Assembly: GCA_017399945.1 (NCBI GenBank)
Contig: JAFQAQ010000019.1
Location: 48,337-112,336, forward strand
Length of the DNA stretch: 64,000 nt
DNA from: Clostridia bacterium
GTDB lineage: Bacteria; Bacillota; Clostridia; Christensenellales; Borkfalkiaceae
Direction of reading: 5' to 3'
Under the pieces are notes generated by a model, which saw nothing but the letters and a program-made list of their open reading frames with translations, made no database searches and was not told where the DNA came from. Position numbers and translations under genes: made by a program. Shown here in pieces: positions 40,772 to 50,397 of this stretch (positions are counted from its first letter, which is position 1; the number at the start of each line of letters is the position of its first letter).

Positions 40772-42460
40772 ATGAAAATCGTAATCGTGGGTGGGGTTGC
40801 AGGTGGTGCAACTGCCGCAGCAAGAATAAGAAGACTAGACGAAAAAGCAGAAATTATTATTTTTGAGCGTTCGGGCTTTATTTCATACGCAAACTGTGGT
40901 TTGCCTTATTATATAGGTGGTGTTATTGAAGATAAGGAAGATTTGACACTTCAAACTCCCGAAAGTTTCTTCCACCGTTTTAGAATAATCGCTAAAGTTA
41001 ATCACGAAGTAACCGATATTGATCTCAAAAATAAAACCGTCCACGTAACTGACCTAAAAACGGGAACGAGTTTTACTGAAACCTACGATAAACTAATTTT
41101 ATCACCCGGTGCAAAACCTATTTTGCCCGATTTTTATACTGAAAATGAAAGAACTTTCACGCTTCGTACCGTAGAGGATACGCTTAAAATTCGTGCCTTT
41201 GTAGAACAAAAACACCCTAAAACGGCAGTTGTTATAGGTGGTGGCTTTATCGGTCTTGAAATGGCAGAAAACCTTGCAGAACTTGGCATTAAAACCACTA
41301 TCGTGCAACGCTCTAACCATATTTTGCCGACGGTTGACTGTGATATGGCGTCGTTTGTCCACGCAAACTTCCGTCACCACGGCGTACAATTATTACTAAG
41401 CATGAACACAACCAAAATGAGTATTACAGGCGATCAAGTTTTTCTTGACCTTGATAACGGCTCAAATATAAGCGCTGATATGGTTGTGCTTGCTGTTGGC
41501 GTTACGCCCGAAAATACGCTTGCTAAAAAAATAGGTTTAGAACTTGGCGTTAAAGGTGCAATCAAAGTCAACGCAAAAATGGAAACTTCAATTCCCGATA
41601 TCTATGCAGTAGGGGACGCAGTGGAAGTAAAGCACTTTATAACCGATAAAGATTCAGTAATTTCACTTGCAGGGCCAGCCAACAAGCAAGGACGAATAGT
41701 TGCCGATAATATTTGTGGATTAAATAGTGAATATAAAGGCTCGCAAGGCTCTTCGGTTATTAAACTCTTTGATATGACGGTTGCAACTACTGGTATTAAC
41801 GAACAGCAAGCCAAAGCAAACGGCATAGAATACGAAAAGGTTATTTTAACGCAAAATTCACACGCTGGCTATTATCCAGGGGCAACGGCAATGACCGTTA
41901 AACTCATTTTTGACAAGGCAACCTATAAGATTTTAGGTGCGCAAATCGTTGGATTTGACGGAGTTGATAAACGTATTGACGTTATTGCCACGGCGATTAG
42001 GGCGGGTATGAAAGCCGATGAACTAAAAGATTTAGACCTTGTTTACGCTCCACCGTATTCTTCTGCAAAAGACCCAGTAAATATGGCAGGTTTTGTTGTG
42101 GAAAACATTAAAAACGGTATAGTTAAGCAGTTTTATTATGAAGATATTCCGTCTTTAAGAGAAAGAGATGACGTGATTTTGCTTGACACTCGCACACCTT
42201 TTGAATATATGCGTGGACACGCTGATGGTTTTATCCATATTCCACTTGATGATTTAAGAGAGCGTTTAGGCGAACTTGACAAGTCTAAAAAAATCTACGT
42301 TATGTGCCAAAGTGGCTTGCGCAGTTATCTTGCAACACGCATTTTAATGCAAAACGGCTTTGATGCCTACAACTTTGCCGGTGGATTTAGATTATATAGC
42401 AGTATCAAAAACGAAGAAATGCTATCCAAACAATGCTATACCTGCGGTATGGAGAGATAA
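40772..42460 (+). CDS. CoA-disulfide reductase with C-terminal rhodanese domain
   Basis: A 562-residue flavoprotein of the CoADR-RHD type. FAD fold MKIVIVGGVAGGATAAARIR, active-site Cys42 in GFISYANCGLPYY, NAD fold AVVIGGGFIGLEMAENL (about 155), FAD motif IYAVGDAVEV, dimerisation domain, then a rhodanese domain (about 470-550) with Cys near 511 in VMCQSGLRSYLAT. These enzymes reduce CoA disulfide, CoA persulfide or polysulfide with NAD(P)H. The frame opens 34 codons earlier inside the NifX-like gene; the ATG at 40772 follows GGAGGGG. Ends CYTCGMER. Confidence 0.88.
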   Translation: MKIVIVGGVAGGATAAARIRRLDEKAEIIIFERSGFISYANCGLPYYIGGVIEDKEDLTLQTPESFFHRFRIIAKVNHEVTDIDLKNKTVHVTDLKTGTSFTETYDKLILSPGAKPILPDFYTENERTFTLRTVEDTLKIRAFVEQKHPKTAVVIGGGFIGLEMAENLAELGIKTTIVQRSNHILPTVDCDMASFVHANFRHHGVQLLLSMNTTKMSITGDQVFLDLDNGSNISADMVVLAVGVTPENTLAKKIGLELGVKGAIKVNAKMETSIPDIYAVGDAVEVKHFITDKDSVISLAGPANKQGRIVADNICGLNSEYKGSQGSSVIKLFDMTVATTGINEQQAKANGIEYEKVILTQNSHAGYYPGATAMTVKLIFDKATYKILGAQIVGFDGVDKRIDVIATAIRAGMKADELKDLDLVYAPPYSSAKDPVNMAGFVVENIKNGIVKQFYYEDIPSLRERDDVILLDTRTPFEYMRGHADGFIHIPLDDLRERLGELDKSKKIYVMCQSGLRSYLATRILMQNGFDAYNFAGGFRLYSSIKNEEMLSKQCYTCGMER

Positions 42461-42466
42461 GAATTT

Positions 42467-43318
42467 ATGGGAATTAAAAATTTTTTTCATAAAATAAAAA
42501 TGGGCTTTGTTCGTTTAGCGGAACCTTCTATACCGTATGTTTCATCTGAAAAAAGATATGGGAATTACGGGGAAGATGAGTTTGTTAATTTCCTGAAACA
42601 AGCGCTTCCCACATGTAGAATCAAAAAGAATGTTGTTATAAATACAACAGAAGGGAATGCAGAAATTGATTGTTTAGTACTTTATAATAACAAGTTGTTT
42701 GCAATTGAAGTAAAGAGTTGGAAGGGAAGAATAGTTGAAAAAGAAGAAGGATTCGTTCAAGAAAAAACTGACCGCTGGACGGGAGAAACACATATTAAAT
42801 ACCAAAAGTCTCCATTTAAGCAACTAAATCGCGCAATATATCTTTTGAGAAAACAAATTCCAGATAAAGCGTGGATAAACGCAATAGTGTTTTTTGAAGA
42901 TGATGAATCTGAATCTATTGATACAGTGTCTGATGGCGTATGGTTTAACGATATAAACAGACTAGTAGAACATATAAGAACTGAAGGGCAACTTTCATAT
43001 GCAAACAGCAATTTAAAATTTTTTGAAAAATGTATTACATTAGATTATATACACGCTAAAAGACGGGATAAATCTTTACACTGTATAATAGCTGAGAACA
43101 CGTTATGTTTTAATGTGCAAAATAAAATGATAACTAAAAACCAAATTCGTTATATTAACGTAAAGCATCATTGGTCCTATGATGAATTACTAATAACCTT
43201 AAATAACGGCGAAAGTTTTAGTGTTACACAAGAAAATGCAAAGATAAAGATATTTGATAATGGTGTAATAAAAGAATACGCTTTACGTAAATTAGACTAT
43301 ATTGAAGTTGGAATTTAA
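42467..43318 (+). CDS. NERD-domain nuclease-related protein
   Basis: A 283-residue protein with an N-terminal NERD (PD-(D/E)XK-like) domain: YGEDEFVNFLKQAL, NAEIDCLVLYNNKLFAIEVKSWKG (the Asp and Glu-x-Lys active-site pattern, about 60-85). The rest is beta-rich. NERD proteins are common near mobile or defence genes. It begins 6 nt after the CoADR stop and is followed by a nuclease-ATPase, so it may be a recent insertion behind the operon. The promoterless join suggests read-through transcription. Confidence 0.8.
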   Translation: MGIKNFFHKIKMGFVRLAEPSIPYVSSEKRYGNYGEDEFVNFLKQALPTCRIKKNVVINTTEGNAEIDCLVLYNNKLFAIEVKSWKGRIVEKEEGFVQEKTDRWTGETHIKYQKSPFKQLNRAIYLLRKQIPDKAWINAIVFFEDDESESIDTVSDGVWFNDINRLVEHIRTEGQLSYANSNLKFFEKCITLDYIHAKRRDKSLHCIIAENTLCFNVQNKMITKNQIRYINVKHHWSYDELLITLNNGESFSVTQENAKIKIFDNGVIKEYALRKLDYIEVGI

Positions 43319-43374
43319 TGACATTTTTTTATTCATTTTGACTACATCTTTACATATAGATAGGAGGGCGACGC

Positions 43375-44871
43375 GTGACTAGACCAATAAATATTTATTC
43401 GATTTCACGAATACATGACGAGAACGTTTTTAGTGCTGTGGAAAAGCATCATTCTCAAAAAGGAGAAGAAAAGAGAATTCAGCATCATGAAATTGAATCT
43501 TTAAGAATTCTCGTTGATAATATGGTTCGCAATGGAATGGAAATAAAAGATTTTGACGGATTTTTCTATGGTTTTTGCATACCTCAAATAGGTAAAGAGT
43601 TTGATTTGTTAAAGTTATCTGATAAATACATAATTAACGTAGAACTAAAATCTACGAACGTAGGGAAGGAACAAATATTAGCTCAATTATTAAAAAACAG
43701 ATATTATTTAAATCACCTAGGGAAAAGACTTGCGCTATATTCAATAGTAACTGATGAAATGCAATGCTATAAACTTTCGTTAAATAACGAATTAGTAGAA
43801 GTGAGTTTAGACGACGTAATGGTGTCGTTAAAAACAGTGGAAGACGAATACCTAACCAAAATAGACAATCTTTTTAAGGCGTCGCAATATTTAGTTTCAC
43901 CGTTAAATACTCCAACGAAGTTTATTTTGGGGGAATATTTTTTAACTCAGGCGCAGGAACATATCAAAAATGAGCTATTAAAACATTTAGACATGGCATT
44001 TTCAGACGCAAGTTTTCATTTAACGGGCAAACCGGGAACTGGAAAAACCTTGTTGTTATACGATATAGCTAAAACTCTTTCTAAAAACGGTTCTACGGTA
44101 ATAATACACTGTGGAGAATTGGCGGACGGACAAAGAAAAATAGGAGAAGAGATAGAAAATTTAGACGTTATATCGGCATGGCGGTTAAAAAACGATGATT
44201 TTGATTTAAGTAAATATAGATTCGTTTTAGTTGACGAAACGCATAGAATATACGAAAACCAATTTGACAAGATTTGTGTTTCGCTTAAAGAAAACGCACA
44301 AATATGCGTATTTTCGTCCGATCCGGAACAAGTTTTATCGTCTGCGGAAAAAAGACGAGATATCGTCGGAAAAATTAGGAACTTAAATCCACAAAAAGAA
44401 TTTGTTTTATCAGAAAGAATTCGTACGAATAAAGAGATTAGTTCGTTTATTCTAAATATGAAGAATTTGAGGCATAAACCAAAAGTACCTATGAATTACT
44501 TTAACGTACAGTTGAATTATGCTAATACGACGCAAGAAGCACAAAACATTTTGGAATATTATAGAAAAAAAGGATTTGTATTTATAAACTACTCAAAATC
44601 TAATTATGAAACAAGTCCATACGCCGAGTATAACGAAGATTTCGACACGCACCACGTAATAGGACAAGAATTTGATAAAGTGGTTATGCTCATGGATAAC
44701 TCGTTTTATTACGATGAATTAGGGGAATTGCAAGGAGTGCCACACCCAAACCCTGATTATCTGTACCCGAATTTATTCTACCAAGGCGTAACGAGAGTAA
44801 GAGAAGAGCTTGCTCTAATTATAGTAAACGCTCCGGAGTTATTTGAAAAGATTACGAGTATTGTAAAATAA
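43375..44871 (+). CDS. PD-(D/E)XK plus P-loop ATPase (DUF2075-like)
   Basis: A 498-residue protein starting at GTG with a strong AGGAGG site. N-terminal nuclease-like motif KEFDLLKLSD then IINVELKST (Asp77, Glu90, Lys92). ATPase with Walker A LTGKPGTGKTLLL (218-225) and Walker B FVLVDETHRIY (284-290), and a closing YQGVTRVREELALIIVNAPE. The overall plan matches the larger nuclease-DUF2075 protein at 29805, though the sequences differ. It follows the NERD gene and probably acts with it in a small defence pair outside the island. Confidence 0.78.
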   Translation: MTRPINIYSISRIHDENVFSAVEKHHSQKGEEKRIQHHEIESLRILVDNMVRNGMEIKDFDGFFYGFCIPQIGKEFDLLKLSDKYIINVELKSTNVGKEQILAQLLKNRYYLNHLGKRLALYSIVTDEMQCYKLSLNNELVEVSLDDVMVSLKTVEDEYLTKIDNLFKASQYLVSPLNTPTKFILGEYFLTQAQEHIKNELLKHLDMAFSDASFHLTGKPGTGKTLLLYDIAKTLSKNGSTVIIHCGELADGQRKIGEEIENLDVISAWRLKNDDFDLSKYRFVLVDETHRIYENQFDKICVSLKENAQICVFSSDPEQVLSSAEKRRDIVGKIRNLNPQKEFVLSERIRTNKEISSFILNMKNLRHKPKVPMNYFNVQLNYANTTQEAQNILEYYRKKGFVFINYSKSNYETSPYAEYNEDFDTHHVIGQEFDKVVMLMDNSFYYDELGELQGVPHPNPDYLYPNLFYQGVTRVREELALIIVNAPELFEKITSIVK

Positions 44872-44941
44872 TTATAAAAGGAACACAAAACGTGAGAAAT
44901 TCAAATAGACCATGCGTTATAAAAATTGATAAGAAGTGAAA

Positions 44942-44986
44942 ATGGGTATAAGAAATTTTTTTCAGAAAAAAACAAAATATATTTAA
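44942..44986 (+). pseudogene. Truncated copy of the NERD gene start
   Basis: The 14-codon ORF MGIRNFFQKKTKYI resembles the start of the NERD gene at 42467 (MGIKNFFHKIKMGF) and stops at once. The DNA also matches (ATGGG-AT-A-AAATTTTTTTCA). This looks like a remnant of a second NERD gene, lost by deletion. The match is short. Confidence 0.35.
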
Positions 44987-45006
44987 TATTACTTATATCC
45001 TTAGTA

Positions 45007-45210
45007 TTACTTGGAAGATTTATCTTCAATAAGGGATATATATTCTTCCCAATGAGACTTTCTTATTGGCATGACGGGATGTTTTGGGTCGTTGAAGACT
45101 AAAACGAGCGCAGGTTTTATTCCGTTATGGTCGTCAGTAAAATAATAAGTTAACAACTTGTTTTGTGAAATAAGTTTTTTTGCAGTTGAATGATAATTAA
45201 AATATCCCAT
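45007..45210 (-). CDS. Small conserved-type protein of unknown function, 67 residues
   Basis: A compact protein with a beta-strand and helix pattern: YNYHSTAKKLI-type start, YYFTDDHNGIKPALVLVFND, then PVMPIRKSHWEEYISLI. The pattern looks like a real small protein family, but I cannot name it. No good ribosome site precedes the ATG at 45210. It lies between the nuclease-ATPase and the MATE gene with its own direction, so expression is uncertain. Confidence 0.5.
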   Translation of the reverse strand: MGYFNYHSTAKKLISQNKLLTYYFTDDHNGIKPALVLVFNDPKHPVMPIRKSHWEEYISLIEDKSSK

Positions 45211-45233
45211 AAAAAAAGTGTTTGCAAAATTAA

Positions 45234-45259
45234 AAAAACGACTCTTAAAAGTCGTTTTT
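45234..45259. terminator. Bidirectional intrinsic terminator
   Basis: 10-bp perfect stem AAAAACGACT / AGTCGTTTTT with a 6-nt loop and A and T tracts on both sides. It ends the MATE operon on the minus strand. Confidence 0.8.
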
Positions 45260-45264
45260 ATTTT

Positions 45265-46626
45265 TTATTCAGTTGGGATACTAGACTGTTTTTTTGTGAA
45301 TACCTTTTTGTTAATAAATAAACAAGCGATTATTAGATAAACTGCGGGGATAAGCCAAGTTGACAGTTGAGTCCAAGAACGTCCAATCGTCCCAAATGAT
45401 GGTATAAGCCAGAATGCGCCGAGCATAGCCCCAACCATTTGCATAAAACCGGTAACCATTGCCGCTTTGTTTTTACCAACGCTGTCAAGATAAAATCTAA
45501 GAACGTAAATCAAGCAACCGGGGATATAAGCAATGCCGTAAGCACACCAATAATAAGCGCCGTAATTTATAATTTGTTCATCGGTAAATAAGGTAGAAAA
45601 ATACCATCTTCCAATGCTAGTGTAAGCAATCGCGCAAATAAAACTATAAATTAAGGTAACAATTGTGGTCAGTTTAATAAAACTTTTAACTCTGTCATAA
45701 AGCCCTGCTTTGTAGTTTGCAGGAACAAAAACAACGGTGGCAGTAGAAAAACTGTTAAACACCAAGTTAAAGGGCAGTAAGGTTACGCCAAGCATTGTTC
45801 TGTAATTTATATCCAAAAGGTTGTTTGTTTGGTAGGAAACGCAAAACTCCCCAATTTGACACATTACCGACTGAAAAGCCATAAACAACGCCGTTGCCAA
45901 AAACGAACCGATAAGTTTAAAATCAAGCCTAAACGCAACCTTGGTTTTGGGCAAATCAATTTTTCTTATTTTAAACACTAGCAGGGTAAAGCACAAAACG
46001 ATAAAGAAGTTTGTTGGGATAATTAGAGCAGCGCCTACAATTCCCCCTTTAAACAATCCCAAAAGCACGCCCGAAACCACCATTGTACCTGATTGTGTAA
46101 TAAGTGTACATATAAACAAATGAGAAGGTTTGCCAACTCCTGAAACAATATACGAAAAGTAGATTGCGATGGACGGAATAACGTACGCCAAGACGCTTAC
46201 TATAAAATAGACGTTACAAAGTTGATAATATTCGTCAGGAACGTTAAACCACTTGAATAAAAGGTTTTTAATTGAAAAAAGAATTGCAACAAGAATAAAC
46301 TCAACAAAAACGATAGAGTACACTGCGTTGGCAAAATATGGTATTTGTTCGTTTGACGTGCGAACGTTATAGTAATAAGAAGTTTTAATCCAACAAGCGT
46401 TTATAACGCAACCCATAATCATCTGCAAAGAAACGATTGCCACGCTAATCATACCGTAAACGGTAAAGTATTCAGGGCAAAACCTTGAATAGATTGTGTT
46501 TGTTACCGAAGTAGTAAAAACTGAAATGAGATAACAAATTACTAACGGCGTGCAAACGGATATTAAAATCTTTTTTGGGTTATCCTTTAAAACGTTAAAG
46601 TCGGAAAGTTTATTTAGTAGTTTCAT
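45265..46626 (-). CDS. MATE family efflux transporter
   Basis: A 453-residue protein with about 12 membrane helices in two similar halves, the layout of the MATE family. Characteristic segments are ILISVCTPLVICYLISVFTT at the first helix, PSIAIYFSYIVSGVGKP, and PGCLIYVLRFYLDSVGK in the second half. MATE proteins export drugs or metabolites with Na+ or H+. The start overlaps the end of the beta-helix gene by 17 nt, so the two are translated together; the export of a product of that enzyme is possible. It has an odd local charge at both ends and no signal peptide. Confidence 0.82.
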   Translation of the reverse strand: MKLLNKLSDFNVLKDNPKKILISVCTPLVICYLISVFTTSVTNTIYSRFCPEYFTVYGMISVAIVSLQMIMGCVINACWIKTSYYYNVRTSNEQIPYFANAVYSIVFVEFILVAILFSIKNLLFKWFNVPDEYYQLCNVYFIVSVLAYVIPSIAIYFSYIVSGVGKPSHLFICTLITQSGTMVVSGVLLGLFKGGIVGAALIIPTNFFIVLCFTLLVFKIRKIDLPKTKVAFRLDFKLIGSFLATALFMAFQSVMCQIGEFCVSYQTNNLLDINYRTMLGVTLLPFNLVFNSFSTATVVFVPANYKAGLYDRVKSFIKLTTIVTLIYSFICAIAYTSIGRWYFSTLFTDEQIINYGAYYWCAYGIAYIPGCLIYVLRFYLDSVGKNKAAMVTGFMQMVGAMLGAFWLIPSFGTIGRSWTQLSTWLIPAVYLIIACLFINKKVFTKKQSSIPTE

Positions 46627-48400
46627 TTTCTAATTTAAGTGCAAGCAAATATTTTTCGTACTGAGTTTTGTTAACAAATTTTTCAATATCTTCTTGGTAT
46701 ATTACGTTAGCGTTATTTTTATAAATGAAATTATCAAAGAAGTCTTGTCCTGAAAGTCCCCAAGTGAAGGACAAATCCTTGCCAAAAATAACGTTATCGT
46801 TAATTTCTCCGTTAGGGAATATCTTTGGCAAATCTTTGGTGGAAGAAAAACGTTCGTGAAGTTTTTTAAGTTCAGGGTAACGTGAAATATAAGGTTCATC
46901 TATGGCAGACAAGCCTTGTTTGGTGTCTTCTGGGTCGTAAGTTTCTATTGAGTAAAAACGATTTTTATTGGTTTGTAGATAATGACTTGCAAGAACGTCT
47001 TTATGCAAAATCAATCTTGCATCCGTTTCGATTGCAGGATTACAACTAACAAACAAATTGTTTTTTACTTTAAAATCAATACCACCACCTAAAAATACGG
47101 CACGTTGAACTTTATAAAAAACGTTTCTTTCAATTTTTGTTCCGCTAAGTCCGTCGTCATTGTAAATGCCCATCGTTCCAAAACCAACGCCACCTGTAAG
47201 GCAGATTAGGTTGTCGCTTATTTCATTTCCACGGAAAGTCATATCTCTACCGGAATATATTGCCCCTGCATCGCCCGTTTCGTACAACACTCGGTAAATA
47301 ACGTTGTTGGTTATTTTTATATCGTTGACGGTATATTGAATTGCCATGTGTGGACAGTCGTGAATAACGTTGTTGTCAATTGTAAAACCAACGCCAACAC
47401 ATTGAATTGGTGGGGCATAAGTCCTACAAAAACAACCGATATCGTACATGTGACAATTTTTTATGCAACAATCACCCGAATCAAGCGTTCTTCTGCTTCC
47501 GCACGCAGTCATTTTAATGCCGTTGTTTCCAGTATGGAAAATTTCGCAATTATCAACCACAATGCCTTGGCTGTGGTCAACTTCGATTGCAGTGCAACCA
47601 ACATTAAAGATTTTACAATTTCTAATAACTACGTTTTTACAATTTTTTATACGAATAGCGTTTACAACAAAAGCAGTAATAGTGCAGTTTTCTATAACGA
47701 CGTCTTGCAAGTTCTCTAAATCAAAGCAAACTTCGGTTAAGGAAAGGTAGTAATCGCGCCCACTTTGTTTTGGGATAAAACGAACTTGGTTTTTAGGGAA
47801 GTCAATACAGTAATCGCCTGCATCGGTCACACCTTCTTTGGCGTTTTCAAGCCAAACCCTTTGCCCGATTTTATAACCGAAAACTTTTGGGGTGGTTATT
47901 TTTGTTTCAAGATTATCTATTTTAACGTAGCCTGTCTTTGGGTCGAAAATAGAAAGTTTGTTGTGGGTGTCAGCCCAGTCCCAAAGCCAAAAACCGTGCG
48001 CCCAAATTTCTTGGTCGGGGGATATATGTCCAATTTCGTTTGTGTCGAGATAAAACCCATACTCAGGCCTGCCTGAATTATCTGGGGCAAGTCCGTCGTT
48101 GGGGAAGGGCATTTCAACGTCTTTTATGCAAAGAGGTTTGTTTTTAGGAAAGATTGATAGATTTAGTGGGGTGTCTTCTTCAAACAATTCGGAATGCGCC
48201 TTGTTTGTAGGTTGGAAAAAGCCCCTTTGAGACATTGGTTTGGGGGAAATCTTTTCTTTGTTAAGGTCGCAAACGAAAACGCCTTCTTCCTCGTGAATAT
48301 GACAAAGTTTTTTTGCGCCCGATAAAATTTTTCCTTGTCCGTCGAAAACTTGCCCGTTTTTAAGGGGAATAGTGCTATCGATAAAAATTCTTTGTTGCAT
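46610..48400 (-). CDS. Right-handed parallel beta-helix protein (polysaccharide-enzyme-like)
   Basis: A 596-residue protein. From about residue 215 to 460 it carries repeated beta-helix coils: VVIENCTITAF, VVIRNCKIFN, IVVDNCEIFH, CCIKNCHMYD, ITNNVIYRV, giving a NC/NN ladder pattern as in pectate lyases and GH141-like enzymes. There is no signal peptide, which is unusual for a polysaccharide enzyme, so an imported oligosaccharide is the likely substrate. The N-terminal 200 residues form a beta-rich domain. Starts at 48400 behind AAGGAGGC. Coupled with the MATE gene, and divergent from an AraC regulator. Confidence 0.8.
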   Translation of the reverse strand: MQQRIFIDSTIPLKNGQVFDGQGKILSGAKKLCHIHEEEGVFVCDLNKEKISPKPMSQRGFFQPTNKAHSELFEEDTPLNLSIFPKNKPLCIKDVEMPFPNDGLAPDNSGRPEYGFYLDTNEIGHISPDQEIWAHGFWLWDWADTHNKLSIFDPKTGYVKIDNLETKITTPKVFGYKIGQRVWLENAKEGVTDAGDYCIDFPKNQVRFIPKQSGRDYYLSLTEVCFDLENLQDVVIENCTITAFVVNAIRIKNCKNVVIRNCKIFNVGCTAIEVDHSQGIVVDNCEIFHTGNNGIKMTACGSRRTLDSGDCCIKNCHMYDIGCFCRTYAPPIQCVGVGFTIDNNVIHDCPHMAIQYTVNDIKITNNVIYRVLYETGDAGAIYSGRDMTFRGNEISDNLICLTGGVGFGTMGIYNDDGLSGTKIERNVFYKVQRAVFLGGGIDFKVKNNLFVSCNPAIETDARLILHKDVLASHYLQTNKNRFYSIETYDPEDTKQGLSAIDEPYISRYPELKKLHERFSSTKDLPKIFPNGEINDNVIFGKDLSFTWGLSGQDFFDNFIYKNNANVIYQEDIEKFVNKTQYEKYLLALKLENETTK

Positions 48401-48498
48401 AGATTGCCTCCTTATTTATCAGTTTACTATTAGTTGAGTTAGATTACAAGACTTTATATTCATATTATAGGACAAAATTTAGTGCAATTAAAAAAATG

Positions 48499-48527
48499 TT
48501 GACAAAAGTTAAGGTTAGTTGTATATT
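48499..48527 (+). promoter_or_regulatory. Promoter of AraC regulator 1
   Basis: -35 TTGACA (48499-48504), 17-nt spacer, -10 TATATT (48522-48527). It places the transcript start about 10 nt before the ATG at 48544 and excludes the earlier ATG at 48496. Confidence 0.65.
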
Positions 48528-48543
48528 TATAAAAGTTAAAATT

Positions 48544-49347
48544 ATGAAAGATACTACACCTGCATTCAATTTTTCAACTCTATCAAACAAATGGTTTAAT
48601 TACACCCGTACTCAAAACGTACGCTACAAATCACACGTTAATTTAGAAACTGAGATAGTTTTTGTCACTCAAGGTCAACTTGTAATGGAAATTGAGAACG
48701 AGCGATACGTTATAGAAAAAAATCAAGGGGTATACGTGTTACCGTTTGAAACGCACTCGTTTAGCAGTACGGATTCCATGAGCCATATTTTAATGTTGGA
48801 CAGGCGTGTCGCAACGGATTTTTACGATTTTATCGAGGATAAAACGCCGTGCAATAGATTGTTTAATCTAACCGACGCACACGTCAATCTCGTGAACTAT
48901 CTAACCAAAAACGGCGAACACGAATACGATCTACTTACTGCGCAAGCTTTGGCAAGCCCATTAATAGCGCTTATCGTAGAGCAGTGTTCGTTCAAAAAAG
49001 AAAAATCAATCAAAAGCAAAGTTTTTTATTCAGCCTTAAAAGTTATTAACGAAAAGTTTTTTTATGGATTTACTTTAGAGGACGTTGCCAAAGAAATAGG
49101 TTGCCATCCCGTAACTCTAAGCAAAGAGTTTTCGGCTAGTGCGGGAATGAGTTTTTCGGCATATTTAACTCTAAGGAAATGTTTTTATGCAAAAAATCTT
49201 TTAGAGCAAACGTCTATGGCAGTTACCGATATTGCTTTGGAGTCGGGATTTGGCAGTTTAAGAAACTTTAACAGGGTGTTTAAAAAACACTTTTACAAAA
49301 CCCCCACCGAATATAGACAGTCAATAACAAAAAAACTCGACAGATGA
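48544..49347 (+). CDS. AraC family transcriptional regulator 1
   Basis: A 267-residue regulator. The N-terminal cupin-like sensing domain (about 20-105) has ETEIVFVTQGQLVMEIE and VYVLPFETHSF. The C-terminal double helix-turn-helix (about 170-265) has FTLEDVAKEIGCHPVTLSKE and VTDIALESGFGSLRNFNRVFKKHF. It is divergent from the beta-helix/MATE operon, which it probably activates. The leader is very short and no clear ribosome site is seen, so translation may be nearly leaderless. The stop lies inside the loop of its terminator. Confidence 0.85.
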   Translation: MKDTTPAFNFSTLSNKWFNYTRTQNVRYKSHVNLETEIVFVTQGQLVMEIENERYVIEKNQGVYVLPFETHSFSSTDSMSHILMLDRRVATDFYDFIEDKTPCNRLFNLTDAHVNLVNYLTKNGEHEYDLLTAQALASPLIALIVEQCSFKKEKSIKSKVFYSALKVINEKFFYGFTLEDVAKEIGCHPVTLSKEFSASAGMSFSAYLTLRKCFYAKNLLEQTSMAVTDIALESGFGSLRNFNRVFKKHFYKTPTEYRQSITKKLDR

Positions 49348-49360
49348 TTGTCGAGTTTTT
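49331..49360 (+). terminator. Terminator overlapping the AraC stop codon
   Basis: 12-bp stem AAAAACTCGACA / TGTCGAGTTTTT, loop GATGAT, with the TGA stop in the loop. It is bidirectional in shape and also faces the end of AraC regulator 2. Confidence 0.8.
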
Positions 49361-49391
49361 AAATTATTCAAAGGCTGAGTATTAGCCAAAA

Positions 49392-50243
49392 CTAAAAACC
49401 AATATTAGAATGACTTTTTCGGTATTGAAGGGGAGATACACCCGTTTTTTCTCTAAAAATCTTTATAAAATAAGTATAAGTAGGGAAGCCCGTTTTTTCG
49501 GCAATAGTGGTAACGTTATAAGTTGTCGTAGTCAAATAGTTTTTAGCCATATGAATACGGAAATCTATAAGATAACTATGCAAAGTTTTTTTAGTGTGAG
49601 TCTTCATTAGTCTACTAAGGTGGTATGGATGATAGTTAAAACGCTCTGCAATAGTTTCGTTGGATAGCTCGGGTTGATTATAATGTTTTCTAATATATTC
49701 TTGTACCGACTGAACTAATTTATAGTCGTTACTTTCACTATCCTTTTGTTGTAAAAGGTTAATAAGCGCAAGTTTAAGGTGGGCAGACGCCACGTGTTTG
49801 TAATAAGGCGCTTTGGAAATAAAAAGGTCAACGCAAGACTTAACCGACTCGCTTGCAATCAAACAGTTATTCTTTACCGTAACGCTTTCTAACTCGCTAG
49901 GAAGACAAACGTCAACGAACTTGTTTTTATCAAAATTAAATTCGTTTGCCGTGCCGATAGAATGACTAAAATTACTAAATTGAGCAGTTAAATCAAAGTT
50001 AATAACGTAAATCTTAACGGCGTTATTGTTCTTAAAGGAAAAAGAATAGTGTGTTTTTGGTGGAAAAAACAATAAAGTATTGTTGTTTACCGTATAATTT
50101 TGTCCGTTGGCAAAAACTGTGCCGTCACCTTGGTCCACGAAAAAAAGACGGCAATCGTAACAAACGCTTAAAGCTTTTTGTTCGTTATAAAATTTATGCA
50201 GTTTAGCGTACCTTATAAAAGGATTAAGTTCTTCTAATTTCAT
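49392..50243 (-). CDS. AraC family transcriptional regulator 2
   Basis: A 283-residue regulator with a sensing domain (FFVDQGDGTVFANGQNYTV, LLFFPPKTHYSFSF) and a C-terminal AraC DNA-binding domain (ELSNETIAERFNYHPYHLSRLMKTH and VTTIAEKTGFPTYTYFIKIFREKTG). It is divergent from the U32-like/QueG-like operon, whose promoter has a good -10 (TATAAT near 50361) and no clear -35, as expected for an activator-dependent promoter. Starts behind AAGGA. Confidence 0.85.
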   Translation of the reverse strand: MKLEELNPFIRYAKLHKFYNEQKALSVCYDCRLFFVDQGDGTVFANGQNYTVNNNTLLFFPPKTHYSFSFKNNNAVKIYVINFDLTAQFSNFSHSIGTANEFNFDKNKFVDVCLPSELESVTVKNNCLIASESVKSCVDLFISKAPYYKHVASAHLKLALINLLQQKDSESNDYKLVQSVQEYIRKHYNQPELSNETIAERFNYHPYHLSRLMKTHTKKTLHSYLIDFRIHMAKNYLTTTTYNVTTIAEKTGFPTYTYFIKIFREKTGVSPLQYRKSHSNIGF

Positions 50244-50397
50244 AAAGGAAAATCTCCAAGTAAAAGTATATCACGGTGAATAGTAAAAAGCAAGTGCAAA
50301 ATGTTTGTTTTGTTATGTTTTTGTGTTTGTTCATTTATATACGCAAGGGGGATAACGGTTGTATAATTTATTACGTTAAATAAAAGGAAACGAGCGT

